Shown here in pieces: positions 7,097 to 14,763 of a stretch of 19,833 nt of DNA. Source of the stretch: an uncultured Bacteroidales bacterium (GTDB lineage: Bacteria > Bacteroidota > Bacteroidia > Bacteroidales > F082); the NCBI GenBank assembly GCA_937902805.1, contig CALEMB010000039.1, positions 1-19,833 of the forward strand, written 5' to 3'. How positions within the stretch are numbered: the first letter of the stretch is position 1; every line of letters starts with the position of its first letter. The translations under genes and the position numbers were made by a program. Under the pieces are notes generated by a model. The model had not been told where the DNA came from, searched no databases, and was given only the letters and a program-made list of their open reading frames with translations.

Positions 7097-7495
7097 ATGG
7101 CAGAGAATGTAACACCGGTACAATTAGCCGTTAAAGATTTCGAGACCCGCGAGGTCATAATGATAGACTACAAGTTCGATCAGACTACCGACCGTGAAGG
7201 CCAGATTTCAGGCATTCCTCGTGGCGGTAAGGTCACCATCCGCGTGAAAGCCATGAACGATGGCAACAACCAGATGCTGCAGTGGATGCTGGCACCTAAC
7301 GACCCACGCGACTTCACCGTCACCTACTACAACACTGTTGATGGCTCCACCATGAAGGAGCTCAAGGGTACGGGCTGCTACTGCGTCCACTACGTGGAGA
7401 AATGGGAAGACGGTCAGGAGCACTTCGAGGAGATGGAGATAGTGTGCCAGAAACTCGAGAACGGCCCCGTGTCCTTCGAGAATCCCTGGAAGTAA
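7097..7495 (+). CDS. tssD: TssD/Hcp tube protein, copy 2
   Basis: A 132-residue protein with the same layout as copy 1: ETREVIMIDYKFDQTTD, then SGIPRGGKVTIRVKAMND, W-M-L, CVHYVEKWED, and ending in ENPWK. The middle (PNDPRDFTVTYYNTVDG) differs clearly from copy 1, so it is a diverged variant and not a recent duplicate. It could form a separate tube, mixed rings, or a cargo-specific Hcp. Its stop overlaps the ATG of the following ruined hcp-like gene (TAATG, 7493-7497), so the two were once translationally coupled. Confidence 0.88.
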   Translation: MAENVTPVQLAVKDFETREVIMIDYKFDQTTDREGQISGIPRGGKVTIRVKAMNDGNNQMLQWMLAPNDPRDFTVTYYNTVDGSTMKELKGTGCYCVHYVEKWEDGQEHFEEMEIVCQKLENGPVSFENPWK

Positions 7496-7908
7496 TGGCG
7501 CTTATTGCATCCATACAATTCGGCGATAACGACGCCGGACTTTACACCAAGAATTACTTGGTGGTAGATTGCCGCTGTTCGTTCCGGAGGTCGCACAACG
7601 ACCTCCGGCCGAATGCGACAGCGTGGAGCTGGAGGTGGTCGCGCCAGCGCTCAACGACATGACAATCCAAGACTGGTTTATCGACGAGGACGAGATGAGC
7701 AAACGCATCGTGTTCAATCTCTCCTCAGCGGCATCGAATGCGGTCTCGCTACACGGGAGTTGCTTTTTTTTTGTGTGTGGGGGGGGGGCTGTGTTTCCTC
7801 CTTGAAGAGAGTTACGATAAAGACACCCGTTTCCGACGACTGCTCAAGCTGGCATTCGAGGCGGAAACGATCACATTGGATAATATAGACTTCAACAAGC
7901 AAGCGTGA
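7495..7908 (+). pseudogene. tssD: Frameshifted Hcp-like (TssD family) gene
   Basis: Pieces of one protein lie in successive frames. MALIASIQFGDNDAGLYTKN through RSHND is in the frame of 7495. From about 7612 the frame changes and continues as CDSVELEVVAPALND through WFID and RIVFNLSSAASN. After the tract at 7764-7788 the original frame returns as LEESYDKDTRFRRLLKLAFEAETITLDNIDF, with a stop at 7906-7908. The summed length of about 137 residues equals a normal TssD. The opening and closing segments match a distinct Bacteroidales Hcp-like subfamily. At least two frameshifts are needed; one lies by a T9-(GT)3-G10 run, the other has no homopolymer nearby. Probably a true pseudogene, though sequencing error at the runs cannot be excluded. 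Confidence 0.65.
7764..7788 (+). repeat. T9-GTGTGT-G10 low-complexity tract
   Basis: Nine Ts (7764-7772), three GT units, then ten Gs ending at 7788, inside the frameshifted hcp-like gene where a Phe-Glu-Asp-Ala-like segment would be expected. Tracts like this are prone to slippage and can switch genes on and off. They are also prone to sequencing error. Confidence 0.6.
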
Positions 7909-8494
7909 ACTATACAATTCCTGAGCAATGAACTGAAAGCGGTTGCGATGATGGGTCGACATGAGCAGACGGCAATGATACAGATAAAATTGATTATGCG
8001 AGCAGCGACGAATATATCCAGCCGTATTTAGTGCAACATGACGAGAGCTTTTACACCGCACGGCCAACCGTTGGAGAGAATTCGTTTATTTGGAGAACGG
8101 GAATTTGGTCATTGGCTGTGATTCTTCAAATTCCGGCAAGACATTTACCGACGGTTATACGATTACCTATAAGAATGAAGCAGTGCCAACCATCAGGGAC
8201 ATCGTCACGAATGACGATTATTTGGAGGTCATCACTAAGGATGACTACATTCCACATGCCGGAGACTTGTATGTCAAATGGCCCGATCAAGTGTATGCCC
8301 ATAAGGCGACACAGAGTTTTGTGAATATGTCAGGCAGCGTGTGGGAGTGGATGACAGATAGGTTTATTGACGACAACCTAACTGCTGGCAAGAACCGTAA
8401 GTATCTGAATAAGAAAAAAGGAATATAACGACAAGTTTTCAATATTCCACTCCAGGATACCGATGACGCACTCAGAGAATTACATTTGAAATAG
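7909..8494 (+). pseudogene. Ruined gene of unknown function
   Basis: Between the hcp-like pseudogene and the antiterminator remnant lies coding-like sequence broken by stops and frame changes. One frame gives an acidic piece over roughly 7984-8080 (DEYIQPYLVQHDESFYTARP). Another gives a longer segment at 8090-8428 (NLVIGCDSSNSGKTFTDGYT, then DYIPHAGDLYVKWPDQVYAH and SGSVWEWMTDRFIDDN). After a TAA at 8426 the same frame continues to a natural-looking end (IPLQDTDDALRELHLK) at 8492-8494. I do not recognise the family. In this position, after an Hcp-like gene, it may once have been cargo or a T6SS accessory protein. No catalytic motif stands out. Confidence 0.45.
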
Positions 8495-8513
8495 AAAAAA
8501 CAACTATTTCTTC

Positions 8514-8822
8514 TTGTTCGTTGTAGATAATATCTTATATTTGGGTGACACCAAGAACGAAATATTGCAAGTTCCTGACAAGCAGATGGACAACTTCATG
8601 CGTGTAGCCTCAATAAAGGACGACCGAGTGATGTTTCTCGACAACAACAAGTTCATAAACAAAGTCGGGCAGCGCGTCAAGGTCACTGACGGCTATTTTG
8701 CCGGGGTGGAAGGCGTAATCAAATGAATCAACAAGAACAAAAGGATAGTGGTTCAACTCGAAGGCGTTGCTGCAGTTGCCATCGCCTTTGTACCTTCAAG
8801 CCAGTTGTCTTTGTTGGAATAA
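8514..8822 (+). pseudogene. C-terminal remnant of a second UpxY-type antiterminator
   Basis: From about 8556 the frame closely matches the C-terminal third of the intact antiterminator at 1832-2485. Shared blocks include VPD-QM-NFMRVASI, DDRVMFLDNNK, VGQRV and FAGVEG, ending in PSSQL. The NGN domain is absent. An in-frame TGA at 8724-8726 falls where the intact copy has an arginine codon (as in VIK-stop-INKNK versus IIK-R-IDNNK), after which the frame continues to a TAA at 8820-8822. This is a decayed duplicate that marks the left end of the second sheath-tube block. A TAtaTTTG string at 8536-8543 could be chance or a residual promoter. Confidence 0.75.
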
Positions 8823-8832
8823 TGATTATCGA

Positions 8833-8838
8833 AGGAGG
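8833..8838 (+). promoter_or_regulatory. Strong Shine-Dalgarno (AGGAGG) before the TssB-TssC fusion
   Basis: AGGAGG ends 8 bp before the ATG at 8847. Bacteroidetes genes mostly lack such sites, and the other T6SS genes here have only A-rich leaders. It fixes the fusion gene start. Confidence 0.6.
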
Positions 8839-8846
8839 GAAAAACT

Positions 8847-10583
8847 ATGAATACGAGGTTGATGTATGATAAAGACGAATTTGAGAGCATCAAAGAATTT
8901 CCTCAAAACCGGACGTTATATGTCGATGAGTTCTCGGATGATGGTCTGATGGTATGCAATGTATCGAAGGACTGCCAAGTCGGGGACACGGAAAGTGTAT
9001 TCGAGTATTTTAAACCAGCCAAAGAGGTCCAGCTCATCAATAAAGATGGCGAATACTTATTTGAGCTCTTTAAATTCCGTTCCTTGGAGGACTTTGAAGA
9101 CGAACAGCTTATTGAGCGAAGTGCCTCACTCAGGGCAGAAAGAGACAAGATAGATCTCTTCAACGACATCATCCGTCAAATTGAGAAAAACAAAGCCCTT
9201 CGCAACAGGCTTTTGCAAAAGAATGCCTGTGCCAGCCTGAAAAATTCAATTGTTGCATTGATTGCCGAACTGTCACAAAAAAATGCTATAGAAAATCCAA
9301 TTCCACAAGAGGATTACCACTTATTGAAAGGTCTGGTCAAGCATGTTGAGGATTTGGATCCCGACCGTAAAGCCGCGAGAGACATCTTCTTAAGCGACTC
9401 GTTTTATGCCGACTCGCGACAAAAGCTGACAAACGACCTTCGCCTTTGGGCTTCAATACTCGAGGTGGAGAAAATGGACCTTGATGGGTTGGTAAAGACA
9501 TGCATAGAACGTCGTAATGAAGCGGAGCAAAATTTGCAGATTAACTTGTTGCAAATCCATGAAGACACCAAGTCGATGGAGGTTACCTACCGTACATTAG
9601 ACACGTTTTTCGCCAACGCATGCCAAGACATCACTGAATACCTCACGATAATTAACGTCAACAAAGAAAATCTGAAACTATCCGATTCGGCTGACACTGT
9701 TGCTATTCAAATTGAATTGAAGCAACACTATGACAAGTTAAGCTTAAAGAACAGCTATAGTCTCTTTGTGGTTCCTGGTTATTTAGGTGATGCTGTAACT
9801 ATTAGGGAGTGGGCAAAAACGGCACACAAGAACAAAGTTTTGATGATTACCGACTTCAAGGATTGTCAAAGTTTTAAGGATTTGGAAGACGAGTTGGGCA
9901 AAGCCAATCTGCAAGGGAGTGATTCGATATTGTCAAATGCTGTCGTTAGCTGTAATTATCTTCTTGGTCGAAAGAAGTCGGAACGGGCTAACGAGGATGA
10001 CGATGTCTACATTCCTGGTTCAGGAGCACTTGCCGGACACATGGCCAACACAAAGGAAGTACCCATTTCCCAAGGAGTTGTGGGTAAGGATTTCGGCTTG
10101 TTGGATGGCGTGAAAGGCACTCGTCTCAAATTGCTTAAATCAGAAATTGTGGATCTTATTGATGAAGGTGTCGTTCCTATGGTTGAAAACGAGGGGCGCG
10201 TTTACGCGTTCTCCAACCGGACGTTGTACAATGGATCGTCTTCCAGCTTGCAGGAGTATCCCATTGTTCGTGTGTTGGATTGGGTAAACAAGATGCTGAT
10301 GAACTATATGCACGAAATCGCCATCGAAAAATGGGATCCTTATACTTCGCCCGAGCATTTGGAGAAAAAGATAAGAGATTTCCTCGACCATTATCGGGGC
10401 TACCAGCTCCTGTTTTCCAATTATAGACTTGGAAAGCCCTCTCAAGACCCTGTGAAAAAGATTGTATCCGTTGAGCTGTTCATCACGCCTTTCTACACTG
10501 CAAAAAACCTGGTCATCAGACTTGAGGCTGACGACAAAAAATACATGAGCGCCAGCACTTCTGTGGAAGGGCAACCTAAATAA
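8847..10583 (+). CDS. tssBC: Natural TssB-TssC fusion sheath protein
   Basis: One uninterrupted 578-residue ORF. Residues 1 to about 147 align with TssB: VFEYFKPAKEVQLI at 51-64, LFKFRSLEDFE, then a K/E-rich helix ending in LIAELSQKN. From about 155 it is TssC: DPDRKAARDIFL at 171-182, then LDGVKGTRLKLLKSEI, VVPMVENEGRVYAFSNRTL, YPIVRVLDWV and ITPFYTAKNLVI. The flexible first ~30 residues of separate TssC are missing, leaving a short linker at 148-155. TssB and TssC form a strict 1:1 heterodimer in known sheaths, so fusion would fix stoichiometry. Both halves are well conserved and there are no frame breaks, which suggests function rather than decay. It follows a ruined antiterminator and precedes hcp and vgrG. 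No second clpV accompanies it; the enzyme at 2507-4744 presumably serves both sheaths. Confidence 0.92.
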   Translation: MNTRLMYDKDEFESIKEFPQNRTLYVDEFSDDGLMVCNVSKDCQVGDTESVFEYFKPAKEVQLINKDGEYLFELFKFRSLEDFEDEQLIERSASLRAERDKIDLFNDIIRQIEKNKALRNRLLQKNACASLKNSIVALIAELSQKNAIENPIPQEDYHLLKGLVKHVEDLDPDRKAARDIFLSDSFYADSRQKLTNDLRLWASILEVEKMDLDGLVKTCIERRNEAEQNLQINLLQIHEDTKSMEVTYRTLDTFFANACQDITEYLTIINVNKENLKLSDSADTVAIQIELKQHYDKLSLKNSYSLFVVPGYLGDAVTIREWAKTAHKNKVLMITDFKDCQSFKDLEDELGKANLQGSDSILSNAVVSCNYLLGRKKSERANEDDDVYIPGSGALAGHMANTKEVPISQGVVGKDFGLLDGVKGTRLKLLKSEIVDLIDEGVVPMVENEGRVYAFSNRTLYNGSSSSLQEYPIVRVLDWVNKMLMNYMHEIAIEKWDPYTSPEHLEKKIRDFLDHYRGYQLLFSNYRLGKPSQDPVKKIVSVELFITPFYTAKNLVIRLEADDKKYMSASTSVEGQPK

Positions 10584-10621
10584 TTCACTGGTTTATTAAT
10601 CTGAAACAAACACTAATAATC

Positions 10622-11014
10622 ATGGCAAAAACGCCCGTAGCATTGAAAGTTGACGGCCTCACCGAACGCGAGGTCTTGAAAGTCACATATTCATTCAACC
10701 AAGCCATCACCATCGAAGGCCAAACAAGCGGTATACCGAGAGGCGGCAACATCACGATTCGCGTTAAGGCCTTGAACGATGGCAATCCCGATCTCTTTAA
10801 CTGGATGGTTCACCCCGACCTCGCCATGAATGGTGTCATTGAATTCCACGAGACCAAGACGGGCAGTCTGATGAAAAAAATTGAGTTCACAGATGCCTTC
10901 TGTATCAATTTTGTTGAGATGTGGGAAGACAATGTGGGACACTACGAAGAAATCATCTTGTCATGCCGCGAAATCAAGAACGGACCAGTTAACTTTACCA
11001 ACGACTGGGCATAA
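10622..11014 (+). CDS. tssD: TssD/Hcp tube protein, partner of the fused sheath
   Basis: A 130-residue protein, the same length as the Hcp at 6669-7061 and strongly similar to it: MAKTPV at the start, VTYSFNQAI, SGIPRGGNITIRVKALNDG, ETKTG, WEDNVGHYEE and NDWA at the end. It starts 38 bp after the TssB-TssC fusion, in the same relation as the first hcp to tssC. This supports duplication of a sheath-tube unit. It would form the inner tube for the fused sheath, or mix with the other Hcps. Confidence 0.9.
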   Translation: MAKTPVALKVDGLTEREVLKVTYSFNQAITIEGQTSGIPRGGNITIRVKALNDGNPDLFNWMVHPDLAMNGVIEFHETKTGSLMKKIEFTDAFCINFVEMWEDNVGHYEEIILSCREIKNGPVNFTNDWA

Positions 11015-11042
11015 ACGACAGCGAACATAAAACATACAAATC

Positions 11043-11456
11043 ATGGCAGTTCAAGCAAAGCTAAGCATAAATGGCGACTCCAAGGAATACAACATCTTGG
11101 AATGCACATACGATTTTCGTCAAGTAATCGACGACACCGGCAAGCCAGTCTCACGTCCACAAGGCGGCACAATCACTTTTGTGACTCCATCCACGGGTGA
11201 TGACGATCTCTTTTTCTACAAATGGATGTTCAATAAAACCGAGGTTCAATCCGGGGTTTTCGTTTTCACCGTCTTTTCCAACGACAACAAACCGTACTAT
11301 AAGACCCTTGAGTTTGAGAACGCCTACTGTATTGAGCTAAAGGACAATTTCAATAACGCTGACAGTAAGTTGATGTATTCCACCATCACCATCAGCGCAC
11401 AAGTCATACGTATCGGTAAGCGCGACCGAGTCATTTTCACCAACGAATGGACCTAA
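11043..11456 (+). CDS. tssD: TssD/Hcp-like protein, divergent variant
   Basis: A 137-residue protein that follows the Hcp fold pattern (LSINGDSKEYNILECTYDFRQ, then RPQGGTITF and a KWMF turn, ending in IFTNEWT). It lacks the SGIPRGG block of the other variants and has an added segment, FNNADSKLMYSTITISAQVI. This resembles the widespread major Bacteroidales TssD subfamily. It lies 28 bp after the previous hcp and 3 bp before vgrG. That position suggests it is co-produced with this VgrG and may be the tube end piece or a cargo-loading Hcp. No toxin domain is attached. Confidence 0.85.
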   Translation: MAVQAKLSINGDSKEYNILECTYDFRQVIDDTGKPVSRPQGGTITFVTPSTGDDDLFFYKWMFNKTEVQSGVFVFTVFSNDNKPYYKTLEFENAYCIELKDNFNNADSKLMYSTITISAQVIRIGKRDRVIFTNEWT

Positions 11457-11459
11457 CTC

Positions 11460-13508
11460 ATGTCAATCTCAGTAAAAAACATAACGGTCACCATTGATGA
11501 TGCCAAGTCGTCGGGTTTTAACCTTACCTTAGACGGCGAAATTTGGCGTCTTGACCATTTCACACTTCATCAAAGCCTGTTGTCGTACAACACGTTGCGT
11601 TTCAATATGCACAAGGGCCCCAAGGAAGATGACAAAGAGGCCAGATTTGCCTTATGCAGCCAACTCATTGGAAAGGAAATCACCCTTTCATTAGACACCG
11701 ACAACATAGAGAACCTGTCGCTCAATACCAACAATGAGAAGACCGCCGAAATCAGTTTTAAGGGGATCATCATGTCGGCCTCGGGTAGCAGGATAGGCAG
11801 CCAATACCTCGTCAACGTTGAGGCGAGGAGCAAGGAAGCCTTGCTTGACGACAATCCTAATTGCAAGTCGTTCGAGGAAAAGACCCTCAATGATATTGTC
11901 AGTGATGTTATCGAAACCGATGATGACGATATCGAGGCTACTATAGACGCAAGGTTCACCGACCCCATCGCCTATTGCGTGCAATACAACGAAACCGACT
12001 ACCAGTTCCTGCAACGGCTTGCCCGCCGCTATGGAGAATGGCTTTACAACGATGGTGAACAGATGGTGTTTGGCAACTTGGTCAGCCATGAGGCCGTCAG
12101 ACTCAATTATCCCAGCAAGGACATCCCTTCCTATAATGTGGAATTGAAGATGAAGCATGTGGCCTTTAGCCATGTCACCTCATCCTATAATGCCTACGAT
12201 GCCACCTGCAAAGAAGGTTTAGATGAGATGCAACGCTCATACAATTCCCTGGGTGACAGTGTTTTTGAAGCCTCAGAAAGTCATTATTCAAAGCCAACGC
12301 TTCAAAACCTCCATTCTGGTGGCTACGCTGACGAAGACGGGCGTGAGACCATACTCAACGTATCGACCAAAACACAAGCCCGTGGTGAAAAGGCAGGAAT
12401 GCTCACCTATTCGGGTGACACCTATTGCTCAAAGTTAAGGATAGGGGCCACTTTGGTTATCGTCGACAACTTCATCTCTGATGACAGCACCAATGCCAAG
12501 AGCGATGTCGACCTAGACGAAATCCTCATCACGGAAATCACACATACTTTCTCGTCTAACGAGACCTACAGCAACCACTTCAATGGCATCTCGGCGGCAT
12601 GCGACTATCCGCCATACGCCAACAGTGACGTTTATCCTGTAGCCCCTTCTTGCCGAGCTAAGGTGGTCGACAACGAAGATCCTATGAATTGGGGACGCAT
12701 CCGTGTGCAGTTCGACTGGCAAGCCCAACTTGACGAAGATATGATAACCCCATGGCTACGTATCGCTCAACCATATGCTGGAGGAGGGAAGGGCTTTAGT
12801 TTTATCCCAGAGATAGGGGAGGAGGTGATGATTGACTTCGAGGGTGGCAATGCCGAGCGGCCTTACGTGAAAGGCACATTATATAATGGTGTGGATGATC
12901 CAGACCCAGCCTGGGTGCCTAATGGAAATAGCAGCAACCAAATAAAAGCCATACGTACTCGCAATGGGCACACTATTGAAATCCATGATGAGGGCAATGA
13001 TGGCTATATTCGTATTTATGACAATGAGAAGGAGAACTATATACTTACCTTCTCAACAGACAGAAAGCTCATCATGCTTGAATCCACAGGTAATATCGAA
13101 CTCTACGCCAAGAACGACATTATCATGCATGCGGAACACGACATTATTGCCACTGCAGACCATGATATCTCTGAAACCGCTCATAATGATATGTTCCTGG
13201 CCGCTGACAACGACATGCAGCGCACCGCTGACAATGATATTCGCGAACATGCTGGCAATGACCGCAACACTTCAATCGATAGGAATGATTCGCTATCCGT
13301 CAGCGAGAACCAGTTTGTTACCATTGGTGACAACAAGGACGAACAGGTCGCTCATAAACTTCAAATCACCGCCGAAAATATCCGTGAAGAAGCGACACAA
13401 AAATTCATGGAATATTCTCAAACTCACCATGTGAAAGCCGACCAGGAGATGGCACTCAATGCCGGAATGAAGATTGACATCAAGGCCACAATGGTAAAAA
13501 CTAATTGA
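11460..13508 (+). CDS. tssI: TssI/VgrG spike protein with octad-repeat needle
   Basis: A 682-residue VgrG. Residues about 1-380 are the gp27-like base (NETDYQFLQRLARRYGEWLY is the typical signature). An OB-fold gp5-like module starts at NWGRIRVQFDW, residue 410, and continues through PWLRIAQPYAGGGKGF, IPEIGEEVMIDFEGG and PYVKGTLYNG. From about 550 to 600 come about seven eight-residue repeats with the core A-x-[ND/HD]-[IM], as in AEHDIIAT and ADHDISET. They fit a triple-stranded beta-helix needle. The C-terminus is short and carries no enzymatic domain, so effectors must dock through the PAAR-like protein encoded 1 bp downstream. It would form the trimeric tip on the Hcp tube. Confidence 0.93.
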   Translation: MSISVKNITVTIDDAKSSGFNLTLDGEIWRLDHFTLHQSLLSYNTLRFNMHKGPKEDDKEARFALCSQLIGKEITLSLDTDNIENLSLNTNNEKTAEISFKGIIMSASGSRIGSQYLVNVEARSKEALLDDNPNCKSFEEKTLNDIVSDVIETDDDDIEATIDARFTDPIAYCVQYNETDYQFLQRLARRYGEWLYNDGEQMVFGNLVSHEAVRLNYPSKDIPSYNVELKMKHVAFSHVTSSYNAYDATCKEGLDEMQRSYNSLGDSVFEASESHYSKPTLQNLHSGGYADEDGRETILNVSTKTQARGEKAGMLTYSGDTYCSKLRIGATLVIVDNFISDDSTNAKSDVDLDEILITEITHTFSSNETYSNHFNGISAACDYPPYANSDVYPVAPSCRAKVVDNEDPMNWGRIRVQFDWQAQLDEDMITPWLRIAQPYAGGGKGFSFIPEIGEEVMIDFEGGNAERPYVKGTLYNGVDDPDPAWVPNGNSSNQIKAIRTRNGHTIEIHDEGNDGYIRIYDNEKENYILTFSTDRKLIMLESTGNIELYAKNDIIMHAEHDIIATADHDISETAHNDMFLAADNDMQRTADNDIREHAGNDRNTSIDRNDSLSVSENQFVTIGDNKDEQVAHKLQITAENIREEATQKFMEYSQTHHVKADQEMALNAGMKIDIKATMVKTN

Positions 13509-13509
13509 T

Positions 13510-14763
13510 ATGCCAGATTCATATGTTTGTTCAGGAGCAATGATGCAATGCACAATGGGCTCAAGTCCGGCTGCATTGACAGTGCTTCCTATTAGAACAG
13601 TCTTTCTCGCTGGACAACCTCAAGCCAACATCAGCGACCACATTCCTATGGTCAATCTGGCCCCATTTGGAGTATGCCGCTCGCTAGCTTTTCCTGCTAC
13701 AGCAGCAGCTACAGCAGCAGCGCTTGGAGTACTTACCCCAATGCCTTGCATACACAATACCCCTGCACCTTGGTTTGTGGGCAAAATAGACACTCTTATA
13801 CAAGGCCAACCAGCATTGTTGAAGTCATGCAAATGTCAATGCATGTGGGGTGGTACGATTAGTTTGATTACTGACGGGCAGATGGGAGAGGGAACGCAAT
13901 ATGTACAGAAAACACCAAAAACAGAGTATTCGCTCAAACCGCTTGGTCTTAAAGAAGGGACTGTTGCACTTCCCCCTAATAGGAAGCTAGAATCGAAAGA
14001 ACAAACCGAAAAAGCCGCAGTGCTCAACTTTGCCGAAAAAACATGGAATACCGTTAGTCCTAAAATACCAGACATCAGCCATAAAAAGCAGGAATTTGTT
14101 GATTATGTATGTGAATATGTAGACGATTATATTGAACATAATCATATTTCTGCAGAATCTTTTATAGAGCAAAAGCAAAATGCACTTGAACAAGCCATTG
14201 ATGAAGCAAAACAGTTTTTGGGTGATGCATATAAGGACATAAAAAAAGGAACAAATACAACAGAGTACATAGGGCATAATATTACTCAAGTCGTCAATAA
14301 TGCAATTCAGTTTTGTCACAAGACTTTTGATGAAATCAAAGAAGAAATCAATTTATTCCTTAAAACAGACAAAATCATCCTTTGGGACGCGTATTGGGAA
14401 AAAGAGTTGGTAAAAGAAGAGAATCAACGATGCAAACTAGTTAACACCAAGCTTCGTTTCGTCCCTCAACAAATAGAAGTTGACTTAATACTTGTGTTTT
14501 ATTTTAAGCACGATGATAGTGAACACGACAAAAACAAATCCGAATTCGTTTTAAGATTTGACATTCCTCATACAATATATAATGCAAAAGAATATATTAT
14601 ATACGGTCGTGACATAATAAACGACAAATTAAACAAGAAAGGGGAAGAAATAAAAATAGAAATCAACGGACGTCCGCATCAATTATTTAAGTGTTCAATA
14701 ACAAAATTCTCTTCCGATTTGACTAATGCTGTATTCCCTAATTATTTCATAGAAAAAGCATGA
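13510..14763 (+). CDS. DUF4280 PAAR-like tip protein with unknown C-terminal domain
   Basis: A 417-residue protein. Residues 1 to about 120 match the DUF4280 PAAR-like domain: VCSGAMMQCTMGSSPAAL at 5-22, then I-S-D, APFGVC, LTPMPC and a CKCQCMWGG segment, with the Cys residues placed to bind metal. This cone would cap VgrG. The rest, about 130-417, is unrelated: Lys/Glu-rich helices (about 165-290) followed by a beta-rich end with DAYWEKELVKEENQ and VDLILVFYFKHD. I do not recognise it; no catalytic motif is clear, so it may be a toxin or a docking domain for the next protein. Codon use turns AT-rich after about residue 130. Its stop overlaps the next start (ATGA at 14760-14763). Confidence 0.8.
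   Translation: MPDSYVCSGAMMQCTMGSSPAALTVLPIRTVFLAGQPQANISDHIPMVNLAPFGVCRSLAFPATAAATAAALGVLTPMPCIHNTPAPWFVGKIDTLIQGQPALLKSCKCQCMWGGTISLITDGQMGEGTQYVQKTPKTEYSLKPLGLKEGTVALPPNRKLESKEQTEKAAVLNFAEKTWNTVSPKIPDISHKKQEFVDYVCEYVDDYIEHNHISAESFIEQKQNALEQAIDEAKQFLGDAYKDIKKGTNTTEYIGHNITQVVNNAIQFCHKTFDEIKEEINLFLKTDKIILWDAYWEKELVKEENQRCKLVNTKLRFVPQQIEVDLILVFYFKHDDSEHDKNKSEFVLRFDIPHTIYNAKEYIIYGRDIINDKLNKKGEEIKIEINGRPHQLFKCSITKFSSDLTNAVFPNYFIEKA
13696..13719 (+). repeat. 12-bp in-frame tandem repeat (GCTACAGCAGCA x2)
   Basis: Two perfect copies of GCTACAGCAGCA within the PAAR-like domain, coding for Ala-Thr-Ala-Ala twice between the APFGVC and LTPMPC segments. The unit is a multiple of three, so copy changes would only lengthen a small Ala-rich loop. 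Confidence 0.5.

Noticed and set aside
12964..13434. 156-codon forward open frame inside vgrG
   Set aside because: It runs in another frame through the octad-repeat region; its length follows from the repetitive codons of VgrG and its residues show no family pattern.
13696..13719. Short GCTACAGCAGCA repeat as a possible slippage switch
   Set aside because: The unit is a multiple of three, so gain or loss would not change the frame; kept only as a minor repeat.
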